A DNA stretch of 64,000 bases from Limoniibacter endophyticus (GCF_014652835.1 NZ_BMZO01000005.1:239535-303534), one strand, 5' to 3'; positions 48,235 through 58,357 are shown, counted from the stretch's first letter. Notes: a model not told the origin generated them from the sequence alone. Numbers and translations: made by a program.

Positions 48235-49223
48235 TGGCGGTCTACACGGATGTGAACGAGGAAGAGCTTTCCTCCTTTCTGACGAGCTATCCTGTAGGTG
48301 ATCTCCTGTCTTATAAGGGTATTGCCGAAGGTACAGAAAATTCGAACTATCTGCTGCACACGACCGGCGGCTCCTTTATCCTGACGCTTTACGAGAAGCG
48401 CGTGAATGCGGATGATCTACCGTTCTTTCTAGGGCTGATGCAGCATCTGGCGCAATCTGGCGTAGAATGCCCACTGCCTGTCGCGCGCCAGGATGGTGCG
48501 CTGGTCGGCCAGCTGGCTGGGCGGCATGCGGCGCTCATTACCTTTTTGGAAGGTATGTGGCTACGGAAGCCTGCGGCTGTGCACTGCCGCGCTGTCGGGG
48601 CAGCTCTGGCTAATCTGCACATTGCCGGCTCAAGCTTCCCGATGGCGCGTACGAACAGCATGGGCGTGCCGGAATGGCATCGTCTTTGGGAAGGCTCGCG
48701 AGAGGAAGCCGATACGGTGGAACCAGGTCTCCGGGAGGAGCTTGATCGCGAGATGTCGATTATCGACACGCAATGGCCGGGCGATCTGCCCTCGGGCATT
48801 GTGCATGCCGATCTCTTTCCAGACAATGTGTTCTTCCTGGGCGATCAGGTTTCAGGGTTGATCGACTTCTATTTCGCCTGCAATGATGCTTTTGCTTATG
48901 ATATTGCGATTTGCCTGAATGCGTGGTGTTTCGAGAAGGATTTCTCCTTCAACCTGACGAAGGGTGTTGCTCTGCTTGCGGGCTATCAATCGGTGCGTCC
49001 GCTGGAGGAGATCGAGGTTGAGGCGCTGCCGGTTCTCGTGCGCGGCGCAGCTCTCCGTTTCCAGCTTTCACGTCTTTATGATTGGCTCAATATTCCCGAC
49101 GGACCGTTGGTCAAAAAGCGTGATCCGCTGGAATATATGCGCAAGCTACGCGCTCATCGTCACATCCGCTCAGCGAAAGAATATGGCTGGACTCCGGTTG
49201 CAAGCATAGCAGCGGCTTCATGA
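48234..49223 (+). CDS. thrB: Homoserine kinase
   Basis: This is the non-GHMP form of homoserine kinase, with the choline-kinase-like fold used by rhizobia and pseudomonads. The 329-residue product has the catalytic block [14 protein letters not shown] and the metal motif [12 protein letters not shown]. It phosphorylates homoserine for threonine synthase, encoded by thrC at 56736. It is coupled to ispH and overlaps rnhA by four bases. Confidence 0.93.
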   Translation: MAVYTDVNEEELSSFLTSYPVGDLLSYKGIAEGTENSNYLLHTTGGSFILTLYEKRVNADDLPFFLGLMQHLAQSGVECPLPVARQDGALVGQLAGRHAALITFLEGMWLRKPAAVHCRAVGAALANLHIAGSSFPMARTNSMGVPEWHRLWEGSREEADTVEPGLREELDREMSIIDTQWPGDLPSGIVHADLFPDNVFFLGDQVSGLIDFYFACNDAFAYDIAICLNAWCFEKDFSFNLTKGVALLAGYQSVRPLEEIEVEALPVLVRGAALRFQLSRLYDWLNIPDGPLVKKRDPLEYMRKLRAHRHIRSAKEYGWTPVASIAAAS

Positions 49224-49663
49224 AGAAGATCGAGATTTTCACCGACGGCGCGTGCTCGGGCAATCCCGGCCCGGGCGGATGGGGCGCCATTCTGCGCTAC
49301 AAGGACAATGTGCGCGAGATGAATGGTGGCGAGGCGCTGACCACAAACAATCGCATGGAACTACTTGCTACCATTTCCGCGCTCGGTGCGCTGAAGGAGC
49401 AGTGCGAAGTCGATCTCTACACAGATTCGAAATATGTCATGGACGGCATCGAAAAATGGATTCACGGCTGGAAGCGTAATGGCTGGAAGACCGCCGACAA
49501 GAAGCCGGTGAAGAATGGCGAACTATGGCAGGCGCTCGATGAGGCGCGCGCCAGGCACAAGGTGAGCTTTCATTGGGTAAAGGGCCATGCCGGACATCCG
49601 GAAAACGAACGTGCCGACGAACTGGCGCGCGAGGGCATGAAACCGTTCAAAAAGACTGCATAA
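49220..49663 (+). CDS. rnhA: Ribonuclease HI
   Basis: RNase HI degrades RNA in RNA/DNA hybrids. All four catalytic acids are visible: [16 protein letters not shown] at the start, [16 protein letters not shown] and the late ENERADELA, with the handle region [15 protein letters not shown]. The length of 147 residues is normal. Its ATG overlaps the thrB stop (ATGA). The window thus encodes both RNase HI and RNase HII. A terminator follows. Confidence 0.96.
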   Translation: MKKIEIFTDGACSGNPGPGGWGAILRYKDNVREMNGGEALTTNNRMELLATISALGALKEQCEVDLYTDSKYVMDGIEKWIHGWKRNGWKTADKKPVKNGELWQALDEARARHKVSFHWVKGHAGHPENERADELAREGMKPFKKTA

Positions 49664-49665
49664 GG

Positions 49666-49693
49666 AAAGGGCGGGAGATGATCCCGCCTTTTT
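49666..49693. terminator. Bidirectional terminator between rnhA and the peroxiredoxin gene
   Basis: A perfect 7-bp stem (49670-49676 with 49682-49688), loop GATGA, is followed by T5 on the plus strand and has an A-rich flank on the left. It lies between two convergent genes and is only four bases from the peroxiredoxin stop. Confidence 0.85.
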
Positions 49694-49696
49694 CTA

Positions 49697-50182
49697 TCAA
49701 AGCTGCTCGATCAGATGCGCGGCACCCGATTCGACGGCCTGTCCTGGCGAATCTTCGATGTTGAGTGCTGTGACTTTGCCGTCTTCTACGATTGCTGAGA
49801 AGCGCTTGGAGCGAACGCCCATGCCGTGAGGGGTAAGATCAGCGTCGAGGCCAACAGATTTGACGAAATCGCCGCTTCCATCGGCCAAAAATACGATCTT
49901 GCCTTCAGCACCTGTATGCTTGGCCCAAGCCTTCATGACGAAGACGTCGTTGACGGCGACCACGGCGATGGTATCGACGCCCTTGGCCTTGATCGCGTCG
50001 AAATTATCGAGATAACCCGGCAGGTGATTATTGTTGCAAGTGGGCGTAAACGCGCCTGGAACACCGAACAGAACCACCTTCTTCCCGGCAAAAAGTTCGG
50101 CAGTGTCGACTTCCTGCGGGCCGTCTGCGCCCGGGGTCTTGAATTTTGCAGCGGGGAGCTTCTCGCCGACGGAAATGGTCAT
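49697..50182 (-). CDS. Peroxiredoxin (Prx5 type)
   Basis: This thiol peroxidase reduces hydrogen peroxide and organic peroxides. The 161-residue product has the peroxidatic Cys49 in GVPGAFTPTCNNNHLPGY, followed by a conserved Arg-bearing region near the C-terminus. Type 5 enzymes of this form use glutathione/glutaredoxin or thioredoxin; no reductase domain is fused here. It is divergent from nothing and shares the strand with the DsbD-like gene 39 bases upstream. Confidence 0.92.
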   Translation of the reverse strand: MTISVGEKLPAAKFKTPGADGPQEVDTAELFAGKKVVLFGVPGAFTPTCNNNHLPGYLDNFDAIKAKGVDTIAVVAVNDVFVMKAWAKHTGAEGKIVFLADGSGDFVKSVGLDADLTPHGMGVRSKRFSAIVEDGKVTALNIEDSPGQAVESGAAHLIEQL

Positions 50183-50221
50183 GGTCTAACCTCGAAATGA
50201 ACTGGCGCACGCCAGATGAAT

Positions 50222-51031
50222 TTACTTGTGCGGGACCGGGTATGGTAGGTAGCCAGCGACGGCGTTGCCCTCGCTTTCCAGCGTATAGGCAAGACCCGGT
50301 CCACTCGGAGTTTCATCCGGGCGCGCGAGAATCTCAACAGAAAACATGTGGCTCGCCTCGGCTTTTTTCTCGGGCATGGCCAGTCGATAGCCATCGGACC
50401 CGGCGACGAAGAGAACGGCGTTCGTATCACCTTCGGGAAGGTCCAGTCGTATGTCGAGCATGTTCTCGGTCTGCCTATCGATTCGCGCCGAAAAGTCCTC
50501 GTTCGCCTTTTTTGGCAAAGCCTCAAAGGCGCGGTTGATGGCGAGAGTCTCACGCAGGTTTTCAAGCTCGGTGACTGGAACGGCCAGTTGGCCGTCTACA
50601 GGCACGCATATGTCCTGACAGACACCGAGGAAGAAGTGCACGGCGATGTCGCCACGCTGCCCGGGCCTCATCGTGAAGGTCAGAGGCAGCGCGACACGCT
50701 CCTTGTAGCCGGCCCAATCACCGTATTTGTCCTCAAAACGCTTTGGCGGAGGAAAACCGATCTCAACATTTGCAATGTGCGGGGCGGGCTTGGTGTCGAT
50801 TTCCGGAGCCACGCCTGAATCGCCCGGGTCGCGCCAGTAGGTTTTCCAGCCCGGCTCAAGCTCGATTTCCAGCGCACCGCGTACCACCCCAGGCGTATCT
50901 GAGCGAGAGGCGAGTAGGCGGATCCTCGCGCCTTCGGTCTCGAACCAGCCGCTTGCACCCGCATGGGCCGATTGAAGGAAGGGCGTTGAGAAAAACAGCG
51001 AAAGCGCGACGGGTAAAAAGACTTTAGTCAT
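50222..51031 (-). CDS. Free-standing DsbD N-terminal-type periplasmic protein
   Basis: From the ATG at 51031 the 269-residue product has a signal peptide (about 1-24, ending SAHA) and an immunoglobulin-like fold similar to the N-terminal domain of the DsbD reductase. WKTYWRDPGDSGVAPEI and VHFFLGVCQDICVPVDGQL match that domain; the latter holds the Cys pair that receives electrons in DsbD. The transmembrane and thioredoxin domains are absent. It may act with a separate CcdA-type membrane reductase. It is encoded upstream of the peroxiredoxin. Confidence 0.8.
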   Translation of the reverse strand: MTKVFLPVALSLFFSTPFLQSAHAGASGWFETEGARIRLLASRSDTPGVVRGALEIELEPGWKTYWRDPGDSGVAPEIDTKPAPHIANVEIGFPPPKRFEDKYGDWAGYKERVALPLTFTMRPGQRGDIAVHFFLGVCQDICVPVDGQLAVPVTELENLRETLAINRAFEALPKKANEDFSARIDRQTENMLDIRLDLPEGDTNAVLFVAGSDGYRLAMPEKKAEASHMFSVEILARPDETPSGPGLAYTLESEGNAVAGYLPYPVPHK

Positions 51032-51174
51032 GGTCAATTTATGCCTGCCTTCTGCTTCAATTGGAAAGCAAAATCGCTTCATTTTCGTGTGAGAGCCGTA
51101 CGGCGTTGAGGAACCAGTACTATTGACGATAGTTCGGCTTTTCTTGACTGGTGAAAGAGGCTAGCCTTTCGATC

Positions 51175-51783
51175 ATGGATCAACACATCATAAATATGAA
51201 ATCCGGCGAACCCGGCTTTCTCGACGGTCACTTCCTCATTGCCATGCCCGGCATGTTGGATGAGCGATTCTCGCGCGCCGTCGTCTATCTTTGCGCGCAC
51301 TCCGATGACGGAGCCATGGGGCTGATCGTCAACCAGCCGCAGGGTGTGGGATTTTCCGATCTTCTGGTTCAGCTTGGTCTCGTCAAGCAGGAGGATGCCA
51401 TCCGACTGCCCGAAATGGCGCGTGTCCTCGTCGTTCGTAATGGTGGACCGGTCGATCGATCGCGCGGGTTCGTGCTACACAGCCAGGATTATGCGACCGA
51501 CTCGACCCTCGCAGTGTCCGACACGATCGCGTTGACGGCGACGGTCGATATTCTGAAGGCGATTTCGCAGGGCATCGGCCCGAAGCAAGCGCTGATGGCG
51601 CTCGGCTACTCTGGCTGGGGCGCGGGGCAGCTCGAGCAGGAAATTGCAGATAATGGCTGGCTGGTATGTCCCGCGACAGATGATCTTCTATTCGATAGTC
51701 CCGTTGAAACGGTCTATGAGCGTGCGCTCAATAAGCTGAATGTCGATCCTGCTCGCCTGAGCAATACAACCGGCCACGCCTGA
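51175..51783 (+). CDS. YqgE/AlgH family protein
   Basis: The 202-residue product begins at ATG 51175 and contains the family core [38 protein letters not shown] and [20 protein letters not shown]. The family (UPF0301, DUF179) is widespread; AlgH affects alginate regulation in Pseudomonas but a molecular role is not established. It is a single gene, convergent with the large sensor gene to its right and divergent from the DsbD-like gene. Confidence 0.9.
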   Translation: MDQHIINMKSGEPGFLDGHFLIAMPGMLDERFSRAVVYLCAHSDDGAMGLIVNQPQGVGFSDLLVQLGLVKQEDAIRLPEMARVLVVRNGGPVDRSRGFVLHSQDYATDSTLAVSDTIALTATVDILKAISQGIGPKQALMALGYSGWGAGQLEQEIADNGWLVCPATDDLLFDSPVETVYERALNKLNVDPARLSNTTGHA

Positions 51784-51811
51784 CGCTCTCGCAGAGCCAG
51801 CAGCAGGGGAA

Positions 51812-54715
51812 TTAACTCGCCTGCTTTTCCGGCACCACCGGCTGAAGACCCTCGCGCAATAGTTGGATCACGTCTGCGGGAAGCAGCGTATTGCCTGCCT
51901 GTGTGGTCTGCATATATTCGCAGCCCATCTGGCGCAGATGCAGCGCATCAGCCTCATTGGCAACGTCTTCGACAATGACCGCGAGGCCTAACTCATGCGC
52001 AAGATTGACCATCGAACGCAGCAGAATGACACGCTTGTTTGCATCCAGCTCCACGAAGTTCGGTGAAATCTTCAAAGTGTCGAAGGGCAGGCGCGTTATA
52101 TAGGCAAGAGAACAGTTGCCGGAACCGAAGCGGTCGAGTGTAAGACCCACGCCCATCTGCTGGAGGCGCATCAGTACCTGTGCAATCTGTTCGGGATTTT
52201 CCATCACATCAGCCTCGTTAATTTCGAGGCGCAATGCACGGGGTTTGATATTGGCCCGCGCAATGACAGAGCGCACATCATTGACCAGTTCGTCTCGCAG
52301 CAGCACGGATGCACCGATCTTGACCGAAACTGAAAGCGGTATATTGCCAGATTGGCGGGACCACTGCGATAAATCATCGGCGGCGCCCTGCATCATGGTC
52401 TTGAGCAAGGACGGTGCCATGCCGCAAGACAGCGCGGTCGGCAGGAAATCATGAGCCTCGATCAGTCCGCGCCGCGGATTGTCCCAATGGAGGATGGTCT
52501 GGAAGCACGCGACCGAACGATCTTCGATGCGATAGACCGGCAGGTAGGAAAGGTAGAATTCCTTACGCTCAATGGCACGTTTGAGATCGGATTGCAGTTG
52601 CTGACGATCATTGCCCGCACTGCGGAAGGCCGGACGAAACGGTTCGATACGGTCGCCGCCTGAACTTTTGGCTTGATGCATGGCAAGTTCGGCATCTTTC
52701 AGCATGTCCTCGGCACAGGTCAGCGCCTGTGTCCAGGTGATCAGGCCGATTGAAGGCGTCAATACGACCTCGCGTTTGGCGAAGACGATTGGTGCTCGAA
52801 TCGCCTGACGGATGGCATCCGCCATGGCTGCGATGCGCGCAGGCTCCTGTTCAGAGAGGAGCATCAAGGCGAACTGGTCACCGGAGAGACGCGCCAGACT
52901 GTCATTGGGACGCAGGATACGATGCAGGCGGCGCGCAATCGTCAGCAGAATCGTATCGCCAGCCGAGATGCCGAGCTGATCGTTGATGCGCTTGAAATCG
53001 TCAATGTCGACGACGAACAGTGTCGGGCGCGCCGTCGCGCCTGATTTTAGGACGGTAATCGTCGCGTCGAGGCGGTTGAGGAAGATTTCGCGATTGGCAA
53101 GGCCGGTCAGATTGTCATGCGCGGCGTCGCGCAGGAGGCGCTGTTCGGCCTGCTTCTGCTTGGTAATGTCTATCATCGTGCCGACGCAGCGGATGATTTC
53201 GCCATCAGAGCCCATGACGGGGCGCGCACGTAGCGCATACCAGTGATAATGGCCGTCCGCGCCGCGCATGCGGATGGACTGAGAGAGCCGCCCGCGCTTC
53301 TGCTCGATCAGTGCGTCCAGTGTGCTGCGGAAGATGTCGCGGTCATCGGGGTGCAGCATGGGTAACCAGTCGCGTGCCGGTCCGACCAGCTCGTTCTGTT
53401 CATGACCGAGCAGAGCAGCAATATCCGGTCGCGTGACAATGCGGTCGCGCGCAACGTCCCAGTCCCATACGATGTCGCCGGCACCGGTCACCGCCAAGGC
53501 CTGACGCTCCATGTCGGAGAACAGACCAGTGTGAAGCGCGCCGCCCGTAAAGGCATGCTGGATAACGGTGAAGCCGATCAGCAGGATGATGAGAACGAGC
53601 GCGCCACCGAGCGCGGGCTGGATGATATCATTGTTGAGAATGCCGGAAATCGCCAGCCAGGAGCCGCCGAGCCAGGTCAGCACCATAAGCCAGCTTGGCA
53701 CCAGCATAATAGCTCGGTCGAAGCCCTGATAACCGAGATAGACGATGAGGCCGAGGCCAAGCAAGGCGGTCGCGGCAATCGAAATACGTGCAAGACCTGC
53801 GGCCAGGTTCGGCTCGAATACTGCGAAGCCGGCGATCAAACACAAAAACGCCGTCCAAACCACTGCGCCATAACTGAAATGGCCATGCCACCGGTTCAGA
53901 TTCAAATAGGTGAACAAAAAGACCATCAAGGTCGTTGCCAGGGCGACTTCCGCACCTGCGCGCCATATTTGTTCATTGCCGGGCGCAATCTCCATCACTT
54001 GATTAAGAAAGCCGAAATCGACGCATATATAGGCCAGAACCGACCATGCAAGCGCCGCAGTTGCGGGAAACATCGACGTACCGCGCACAACAAAAAGAAT
54101 GGTCAGGAAAAGCGCCAACAGCCCTGCAATGCCAATGACGATACCGCGATAGAGTGTGTAGGAGTTGATGGAATCCTTGTAGGCATCCGGCTGCCACAAA
54201 TAGATCTGCGGCAGGTTTGACGCGCTCATTTCAGCAACAAACGTAACCACTGCGCCCGGATTTATGGTCAGCAGGAAGACGTCTGCATCGGCACTCTTCT
54301 GACGATCCAGGGCGAAACCCTCGGAAGGGGTAATCGTCGAGATGCGGCGCGAACCCAGGTCAGGCTTCAGAAGTCCTGAATCGACAAGGCGAAAATGGGG
54401 AGCAACGATGAGGCGGTCGAGCTGCTGGTCGCTCGTATTGGCCAGTGCGAACACGGCCCAGTTGCCGTTCGACTGCTGGTCTTTCGGCTCCACTTCGATA
54501 CGCCGAACGATACCGTCCTCTCCAGGAGCCGTGGAAACCTGAAAACTGCCGCTCTGGTTGCGATAGATCTCGACAGCCTGTGTCAAGTCGAGCGCCGCGC
54601 TGTCAGGAGTGATGACGATGGGTTCCAGTGCCTGTGCCATACCCGCAGTGGCGATCAGCGAAGCAATCGCGACCAGCCAGGAAGCAAGGATGCGGAAGAA
54701 TGCTCGTTCAGCCAA
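51812..54715 (-). CDS. Membrane sensor with 7TM-DISM, PAS, degenerate GGDEF and degenerate EAL domains
   Basis: From TTG 54715 (GAGAGG five bases upstream) the product has 967 residues: signal peptide (1-29), periplasmic DISM-type sensing domain (about 30-185), seven membrane helices (about 190-385), PAS domain (about 400-520), GGDEF domain (about 528-685) and EAL domain (about 705-955). The GGDEF site reads SGDQF at 611-615. The EAL motif reads QTI at 739-741; the DDFGTG loop reads LDRFGSG and the QG motif near the end reads QT. Synthesis and cleavage of c-di-GMP are both unlikely, so binding or signalling is more plausible. The GNAT gene ends one base upstream. Confidence 0.88.
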   Translation of the reverse strand: MAERAFFRILASWLVAIASLIATAGMAQALEPIVITPDSAALDLTQAVEIYRNQSGSFQVSTAPGEDGIVRRIEVEPKDQQSNGNWAVFALANTSDQQLDRLIVAPHFRLVDSGLLKPDLGSRRISTITPSEGFALDRQKSADADVFLLTINPGAVVTFVAEMSASNLPQIYLWQPDAYKDSINSYTLYRGIVIGIAGLLALFLTILFVVRGTSMFPATAALAWSVLAYICVDFGFLNQVMEIAPGNEQIWRAGAEVALATTLMVFLFTYLNLNRWHGHFSYGAVVWTAFLCLIAGFAVFEPNLAAGLARISIAATALLGLGLIVYLGYQGFDRAIMLVPSWLMVLTWLGGSWLAISGILNNDIIQPALGGALVLIILLIGFTVIQHAFTGGALHTGLFSDMERQALAVTGAGDIVWDWDVARDRIVTRPDIAALLGHEQNELVGPARDWLPMLHPDDRDIFRSTLDALIEQKRGRLSQSIRMRGADGHYHWYALRARPVMGSDGEIIRCVGTMIDITKQKQAEQRLLRDAAHDNLTGLANREIFLNRLDATITVLKSGATARPTLFVVDIDDFKRINDQLGISAGDTILLTIARRLHRILRPNDSLARLSGDQFALMLLSEQEPARIAAMADAIRQAIRAPIVFAKREVVLTPSIGLITWTQALTCAEDMLKDAELAMHQAKSSGGDRIEPFRPAFRSAGNDRQQLQSDLKRAIERKEFYLSYLPVYRIEDRSVACFQTILHWDNPRRGLIEAHDFLPTALSCGMAPSLLKTMMQGAADDLSQWSRQSGNIPLSVSVKIGASVLLRDELVNDVRSVIARANIKPRALRLEINEADVMENPEQIAQVLMRLQQMGVGLTLDRFGSGNCSLAYITRLPFDTLKISPNFVELDANKRVILLRSMVNLAHELGLAVIVEDVANEADALHLRQMGCEYMQTTQAGNTLLPADVIQLLREGLQPVVPEKQAS

Positions 54716-54716
54716 A

Positions 54717-55313
54717 TCAGCCTCTCGTCGCCAGGTCCGGATGCGTAGGCGCGACCCGGGAATATAAAAAGTGATCCTGCCATTCGCCATTGATGCGCAA
54801 ATAGGAACGCAGCAATCCTTCCTTCTGGAAGCCGGATTTCTCCAGAACCCGCATGGATCGTCTGTTAGAGGGGATACAGGCTGCTTCCAGCCGGTGCAAG
54901 CCGAGCTTGCCGAAAGCGTGGGATACCAACAGTTCTACTGCATCGACCATGTAACCCTGGCCTGCATGTCTTGCACCGACCCAGTATCCGATCGAACCGG
55001 CTTGGGTGACGCCATATCTGATATTGCTCAAGGTGATGCCCCCGACGAGGTCAAGGTCCGACCTTTTCCTGATAAAAAAGGCAACGGCATGGCCTTTCTT
55101 GGCCTCGCGCGTGATCGCCCTTAATCTTGTTCGGTAGGTAATATAATCGAGCTCGTTTGCCGCCCAGCTAGGCTCCCAAGGTTCAAGAAATGTGCGACTT
55201 TCCGCTCTTAACGTTGCCCATTCCTCATAATCGCCCTTCTGCGGGCTGCGCAAGATAAGGCGTCCGCCTGTCAACGAAAGGGGAGGTGCCCGTTCTACTA
55301 GCCATTCGAGCAT
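54717..55313 (-). CDS. GNAT N-acetyltransferase (RimJ-like)
   Basis: The 198-residue product belongs to the RimJ/RimL-type GNAT family, which acetylates N-terminal or side-chain amino groups with acetyl-CoA. GARHAGQGYMVDAVELLVSHAFGKLGLHRLEAA holds the CoA-binding A-motif (Gly-x-Gly-Tyr) and PSNRRSMRVLEKSGFQKEG is the following conserved block. The substrate is not known. It is one base upstream of the sensor gene, which suggests co-expression. Confidence 0.88.
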   Translation of the reverse strand: MLEWLVERAPPLSLTGGRLILRSPQKGDYEEWATLRAESRTFLEPWEPSWAANELDYITYRTRLRAITREAKKGHAVAFFIRKRSDLDLVGGITLSNIRYGVTQAGSIGYWVGARHAGQGYMVDAVELLVSHAFGKLGLHRLEAACIPSNRRSMRVLEKSGFQKEGLLRSYLRINGEWQDHFLYSRVAPTHPDLATRG

Positions 55314-55428
55314 GCGCCTTCACCATTCCTTTCGAAACGCGAACGCTCCGGCGCATGTTGGGATTGTCAGGCGTCGGATGGGATAACGCAAAGAAGTTAC
55401 CCGCGCGTTGCCGACGCGGGCAACGGGT

Positions 55429-56721
55429 CTAACCTGCGAGTTTGCGGAGACCGGTCGGTGCACGGGGCAAACGATCGCAAATTGCTTCAAAGGGTGCCAG
55501 CGTCCCCACCGGGCCAATCGCTGCGACTGTTGGCTTGGTCGAGAACAGCCGCTGCGACAGATCCGTGAGACGTTCGATGGTGAGATTGGAAAGGCGCTCC
55601 ATCGCCTCGTCCGTCGGAATGGGGCGACCGTAAAGCAGAAGCTGGCGCGCGATTTGCGAGGCGCGGCTGGCGGCGCTTTCCGCACCCATGATGAGGCCTG
55701 CCTTATATTGCGCGCGGGCGCGGTCAAGCTCTTCCTGAAGAATGCGCTCACCAGCTGCCGCCAGTTCCTCCAGAATGACCGGTACCAGTTCCTCCAGGCC
55801 CCCTTCACCGGTAGCGGCGTGAATGCCGAACAGACCTGTATCGGAAAAGCCCCAGTGGAAGGCATAGATCGAATAGCACAGCCCCCGTCTTTCGCGAATT
55901 TCCTGGAAGAGGCGCGATGACATGCCGCCCCCCAGGATCATCGACAGAACCTGCGAACAGTAGAAATCACGGACGTGGTAGGCGCGACCTTCGAAGCCAA
56001 GCAGGACCTGCGCGTCTGACAGGTCGCGATATTCACGATAGTCGCCGCCGACATAATGGGCAAGCTGCGGGATGGTTGCGCTCGATTTGGCGCGATAGAC
56101 GCCTAGACGGCTTTCCACCTCGCGCACGAAGCTGTCATGATCGACGCGACCGGTGGCGACGACGATCATGCGATCCGCGCTGTACTGCCGCTCAATGAAG
56201 CTGCGCAACTGGTCGGAGGTGAAGCTCTGGACCGTCTCCGGTGTGCCCAGAATGGGGCGTCCAAGCGTTTGATGACGGAATGCAGTTTCTGAAAAATGAT
56301 CGAAGACGATATCGTCGGGCGTGTCGTTGGCCGCCCCGATTTCCTGCAGGATCACCTGTTTCTCGCGTTCAAGTTCGTTTTCGTCGAATTTTGAATCCGT
56401 CAGAATGTCGGCGAGAATGTCGATTGCAAGCGGTACGTCGTCATGCAGAACGCGGGCGTAGAACGCAGTCGTTTCCACGCTGGTTGCCGCATTGATCTCG
56501 CCGCCCACATTTTCGATATCGGAGGCTATCTGCCACGCATTGCGCTTGGACGTGCCCTTGAAGGCCATATGTTCGAGCAGGTGCGCGATGCCATGCTCGT
56601 TTTCCTGCTCGTTGCGCGATCCCGATTTGACCCAGACGCCGAGGGCGACGGTTTGGACATTGGGTAGATTCTCGGTGGCAATGGTCAGCCCATTGGAAAG
56701 TCGGCTCACCTCAACTGGCAT
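55429..56721 (-). CDS. M16 family zinc peptidase (mitochondrial processing peptidase-like)
   Basis: The 430-residue product has the inverted zinc motif HxxEH at 47-51 (HLLEHMAFKG), the distal Glu in the EREKQVILQEI helix, and the C-terminal RRGLCYSIYAF block. Such alphaproteobacterial proteins are close to the beta subunit of the mitochondrial processing peptidase. It has no signal peptide, so it acts in the cytoplasm; the natural substrate is unknown. It follows thrC by 14 bases. Confidence 0.92.
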   Translation of the reverse strand: MPVEVSRLSNGLTIATENLPNVQTVALGVWVKSGSRNEQENEHGIAHLLEHMAFKGTSKRNAWQIASDIENVGGEINAATSVETTAFYARVLHDDVPLAIDILADILTDSKFDENELEREKQVILQEIGAANDTPDDIVFDHFSETAFRHQTLGRPILGTPETVQSFTSDQLRSFIERQYSADRMIVVATGRVDHDSFVREVESRLGVYRAKSSATIPQLAHYVGGDYREYRDLSDAQVLLGFEGRAYHVRDFYCSQVLSMILGGGMSSRLFQEIRERRGLCYSIYAFHWGFSDTGLFGIHAATGEGGLEELVPVILEELAAAGERILQEELDRARAQYKAGLIMGAESAASRASQIARQLLLYGRPIPTDEAMERLSNLTIERLTDLSQRLFSTKPTVAAIGPVGTLAPFEAICDRLPRAPTGLRKLAG

Positions 56722-56735
56722 CTATGCGGGTCTCC

Positions 56736-58133
56736 TCAGCCTGCTGCACGCGTGTTGCGCTCAACATATTCTTTTACGGTCGCAACATCGGCTGGCAGAA
56801 CCTCGTATGTCTCAGTTCTGTCCATCAGGCCATCAAGCCACGTCGGAAGCGCTGGCGCAACCCCCGTCGCATCTTTTACGGCAGCGGGGAACTTGGCCGG
56901 ATGCGCGGTGGAAAGAACGATCATCGGTGTCGCACTCTTCTCATCCTGTGCCGCCACATGCACGGCAGTCGCCGTGTGCGGGTCCATCAGATAAGCGTTG
57001 CGCTCCAATCCTGCCTTCATTGTGGCGGCGGCTTCCGCCTCAGTGGCGCGACGCGCGGTGAAATCAGCGCGGACTGTGGCAAGCGTCTTTTCCTCAAGCT
57101 TGAAGGCACCGTTCTGCTTCAGTCCATTCATATAGCGACGCACCTCTGCCGCATTACGACCGCTTGCCTCGAAAAGCAGACGCTCGAAATTCGACGAAAT
57201 CTGGATATCCATGGATGGGGATGTCGTGGCGACGACACCTTCCATGCGATATTCGCCGGTAGCCAGCGTACGGGCGAGGATATCATTGTCGTTGGTGGCA
57301 ATGCCGAGAGACTGTATGGGGAGGCCCATACGCTTTGCACAGTAACCGGCGAGAATGTCACCGAAATTGCCGGTCGGAACAGTGAATGAGACTTTGCGGT
57401 CCGGTGCACCAAGCGACAGAGCAGAGGAGAAGTAATAGACGATCTGCGCCATGATGCGCGCCCAGTTGATCGAGTTGACTCCCGAAAGCGCCACCCGGTC
57501 ACGGAAGGCATGATCGTTGAACATGTCCTTGAGCATGTTCTGGCAATCGTCGAAATTTCCTTCGATCGCGAGGGCATGCACATTCGGAGCGGCTATCGTC
57601 GTCATCTGTCGCTGCTGCACCGGGGAGACCCGGCCATGTGGGAAGAGGATGACGATATCGGTGCGATCGCGGCCAGCAAAGGCATCGATCGCGGCACCGC
57701 CTGTATCGCCGGATGTCGCGCCGACTATTGTGGCACGCTGGCCGCGCATCTCCAGGATATGATCCATCAATCGAGCCAGGAACTGCATCGCCACATCCTT
57801 GAAGGCGAGCGTCGGGCCGTGAAAAAGTTCAAGGATGTAACTATTCTCGTCAGACTGGACGAGAGGACAGACCGCATCGTGGCGGAAAGTCGCGTAGGCG
57901 TCCTCAACTATCTTGCGGAAATCGTGCTCATTGATTTCGTCGCCGAGAAAGGGCGTCAGAACGCGAATTGCGAGTTCCGGGTAGGACAGGCCGCGCATCC
58001 CGCGAATGTCCTGGAGACTGAACTGCGGAAAACTCTCGGGAAGATAGAGCCCGCCGTCGCGCGCAAGGCCCGCCAGGACGGTATCGCAAAAGCCGAGGGA
58101 GGGAGCTTCGCCGCGGGTGGAAATATATCGCAT
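56736..58133 (-). CDS. thrC: Threonine synthase
   Basis: ThrC uses pyridoxal phosphate to convert O-phosphohomoserine to threonine. From the ATG at 58133 (465 residues) it starts MRYISTRGEAPSLGFCDTVL, and HGPTLAFKDVAMQFL contains the PLP-binding Lys; ATSGDTGGAAI is the phosphate-binding loop. It is the bacterial/fungal-type long form. It should be coupled metabolically with thrB at 48234. The M16 peptidase gene follows in the same direction. Confidence 0.95.
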   Translation of the reverse strand: MRYISTRGEAPSLGFCDTVLAGLARDGGLYLPESFPQFSLQDIRGMRGLSYPELAIRVLTPFLGDEINEHDFRKIVEDAYATFRHDAVCPLVQSDENSYILELFHGPTLAFKDVAMQFLARLMDHILEMRGQRATIVGATSGDTGGAAIDAFAGRDRTDIVILFPHGRVSPVQQRQMTTIAAPNVHALAIEGNFDDCQNMLKDMFNDHAFRDRVALSGVNSINWARIMAQIVYYFSSALSLGAPDRKVSFTVPTGNFGDILAGYCAKRMGLPIQSLGIATNDNDILARTLATGEYRMEGVVATTSPSMDIQISSNFERLLFEASGRNAAEVRRYMNGLKQNGAFKLEEKTLATVRADFTARRATEAEAAATMKAGLERNAYLMDPHTATAVHVAAQDEKSATPMIVLSTAHPAKFPAAVKDATGVAPALPTWLDGLMDRTETYEVLPADVATVKEYVERNTRAAG

Positions 58134-58357
58134 GGGTCTCTCGAAAGGTGGCATTTGTTGCGCGCCACTATCCCTATGTAAAATTACATATCAAGCGTCG
58201 CATTTTCATTCGCTGCTTGCTATAGAGCAAATCCAGTGACGTTGGAAACCGGTTTTGCGTCCGGAGTTGCGTGAAAACAAAGAGATAGGACAAAGCCGAG
58301 AGCAGATGAGAAAAATACTCTGCCCGGATTGTCGGCTCGGTGAGAGGAAACGACGCG

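Noticed and set aside
53402-54220. 272-codon forward frame opposite the large sensor gene
   Set aside because: It is antisense to the membrane region of the sensor; its composition is highly polar and unlike any family.
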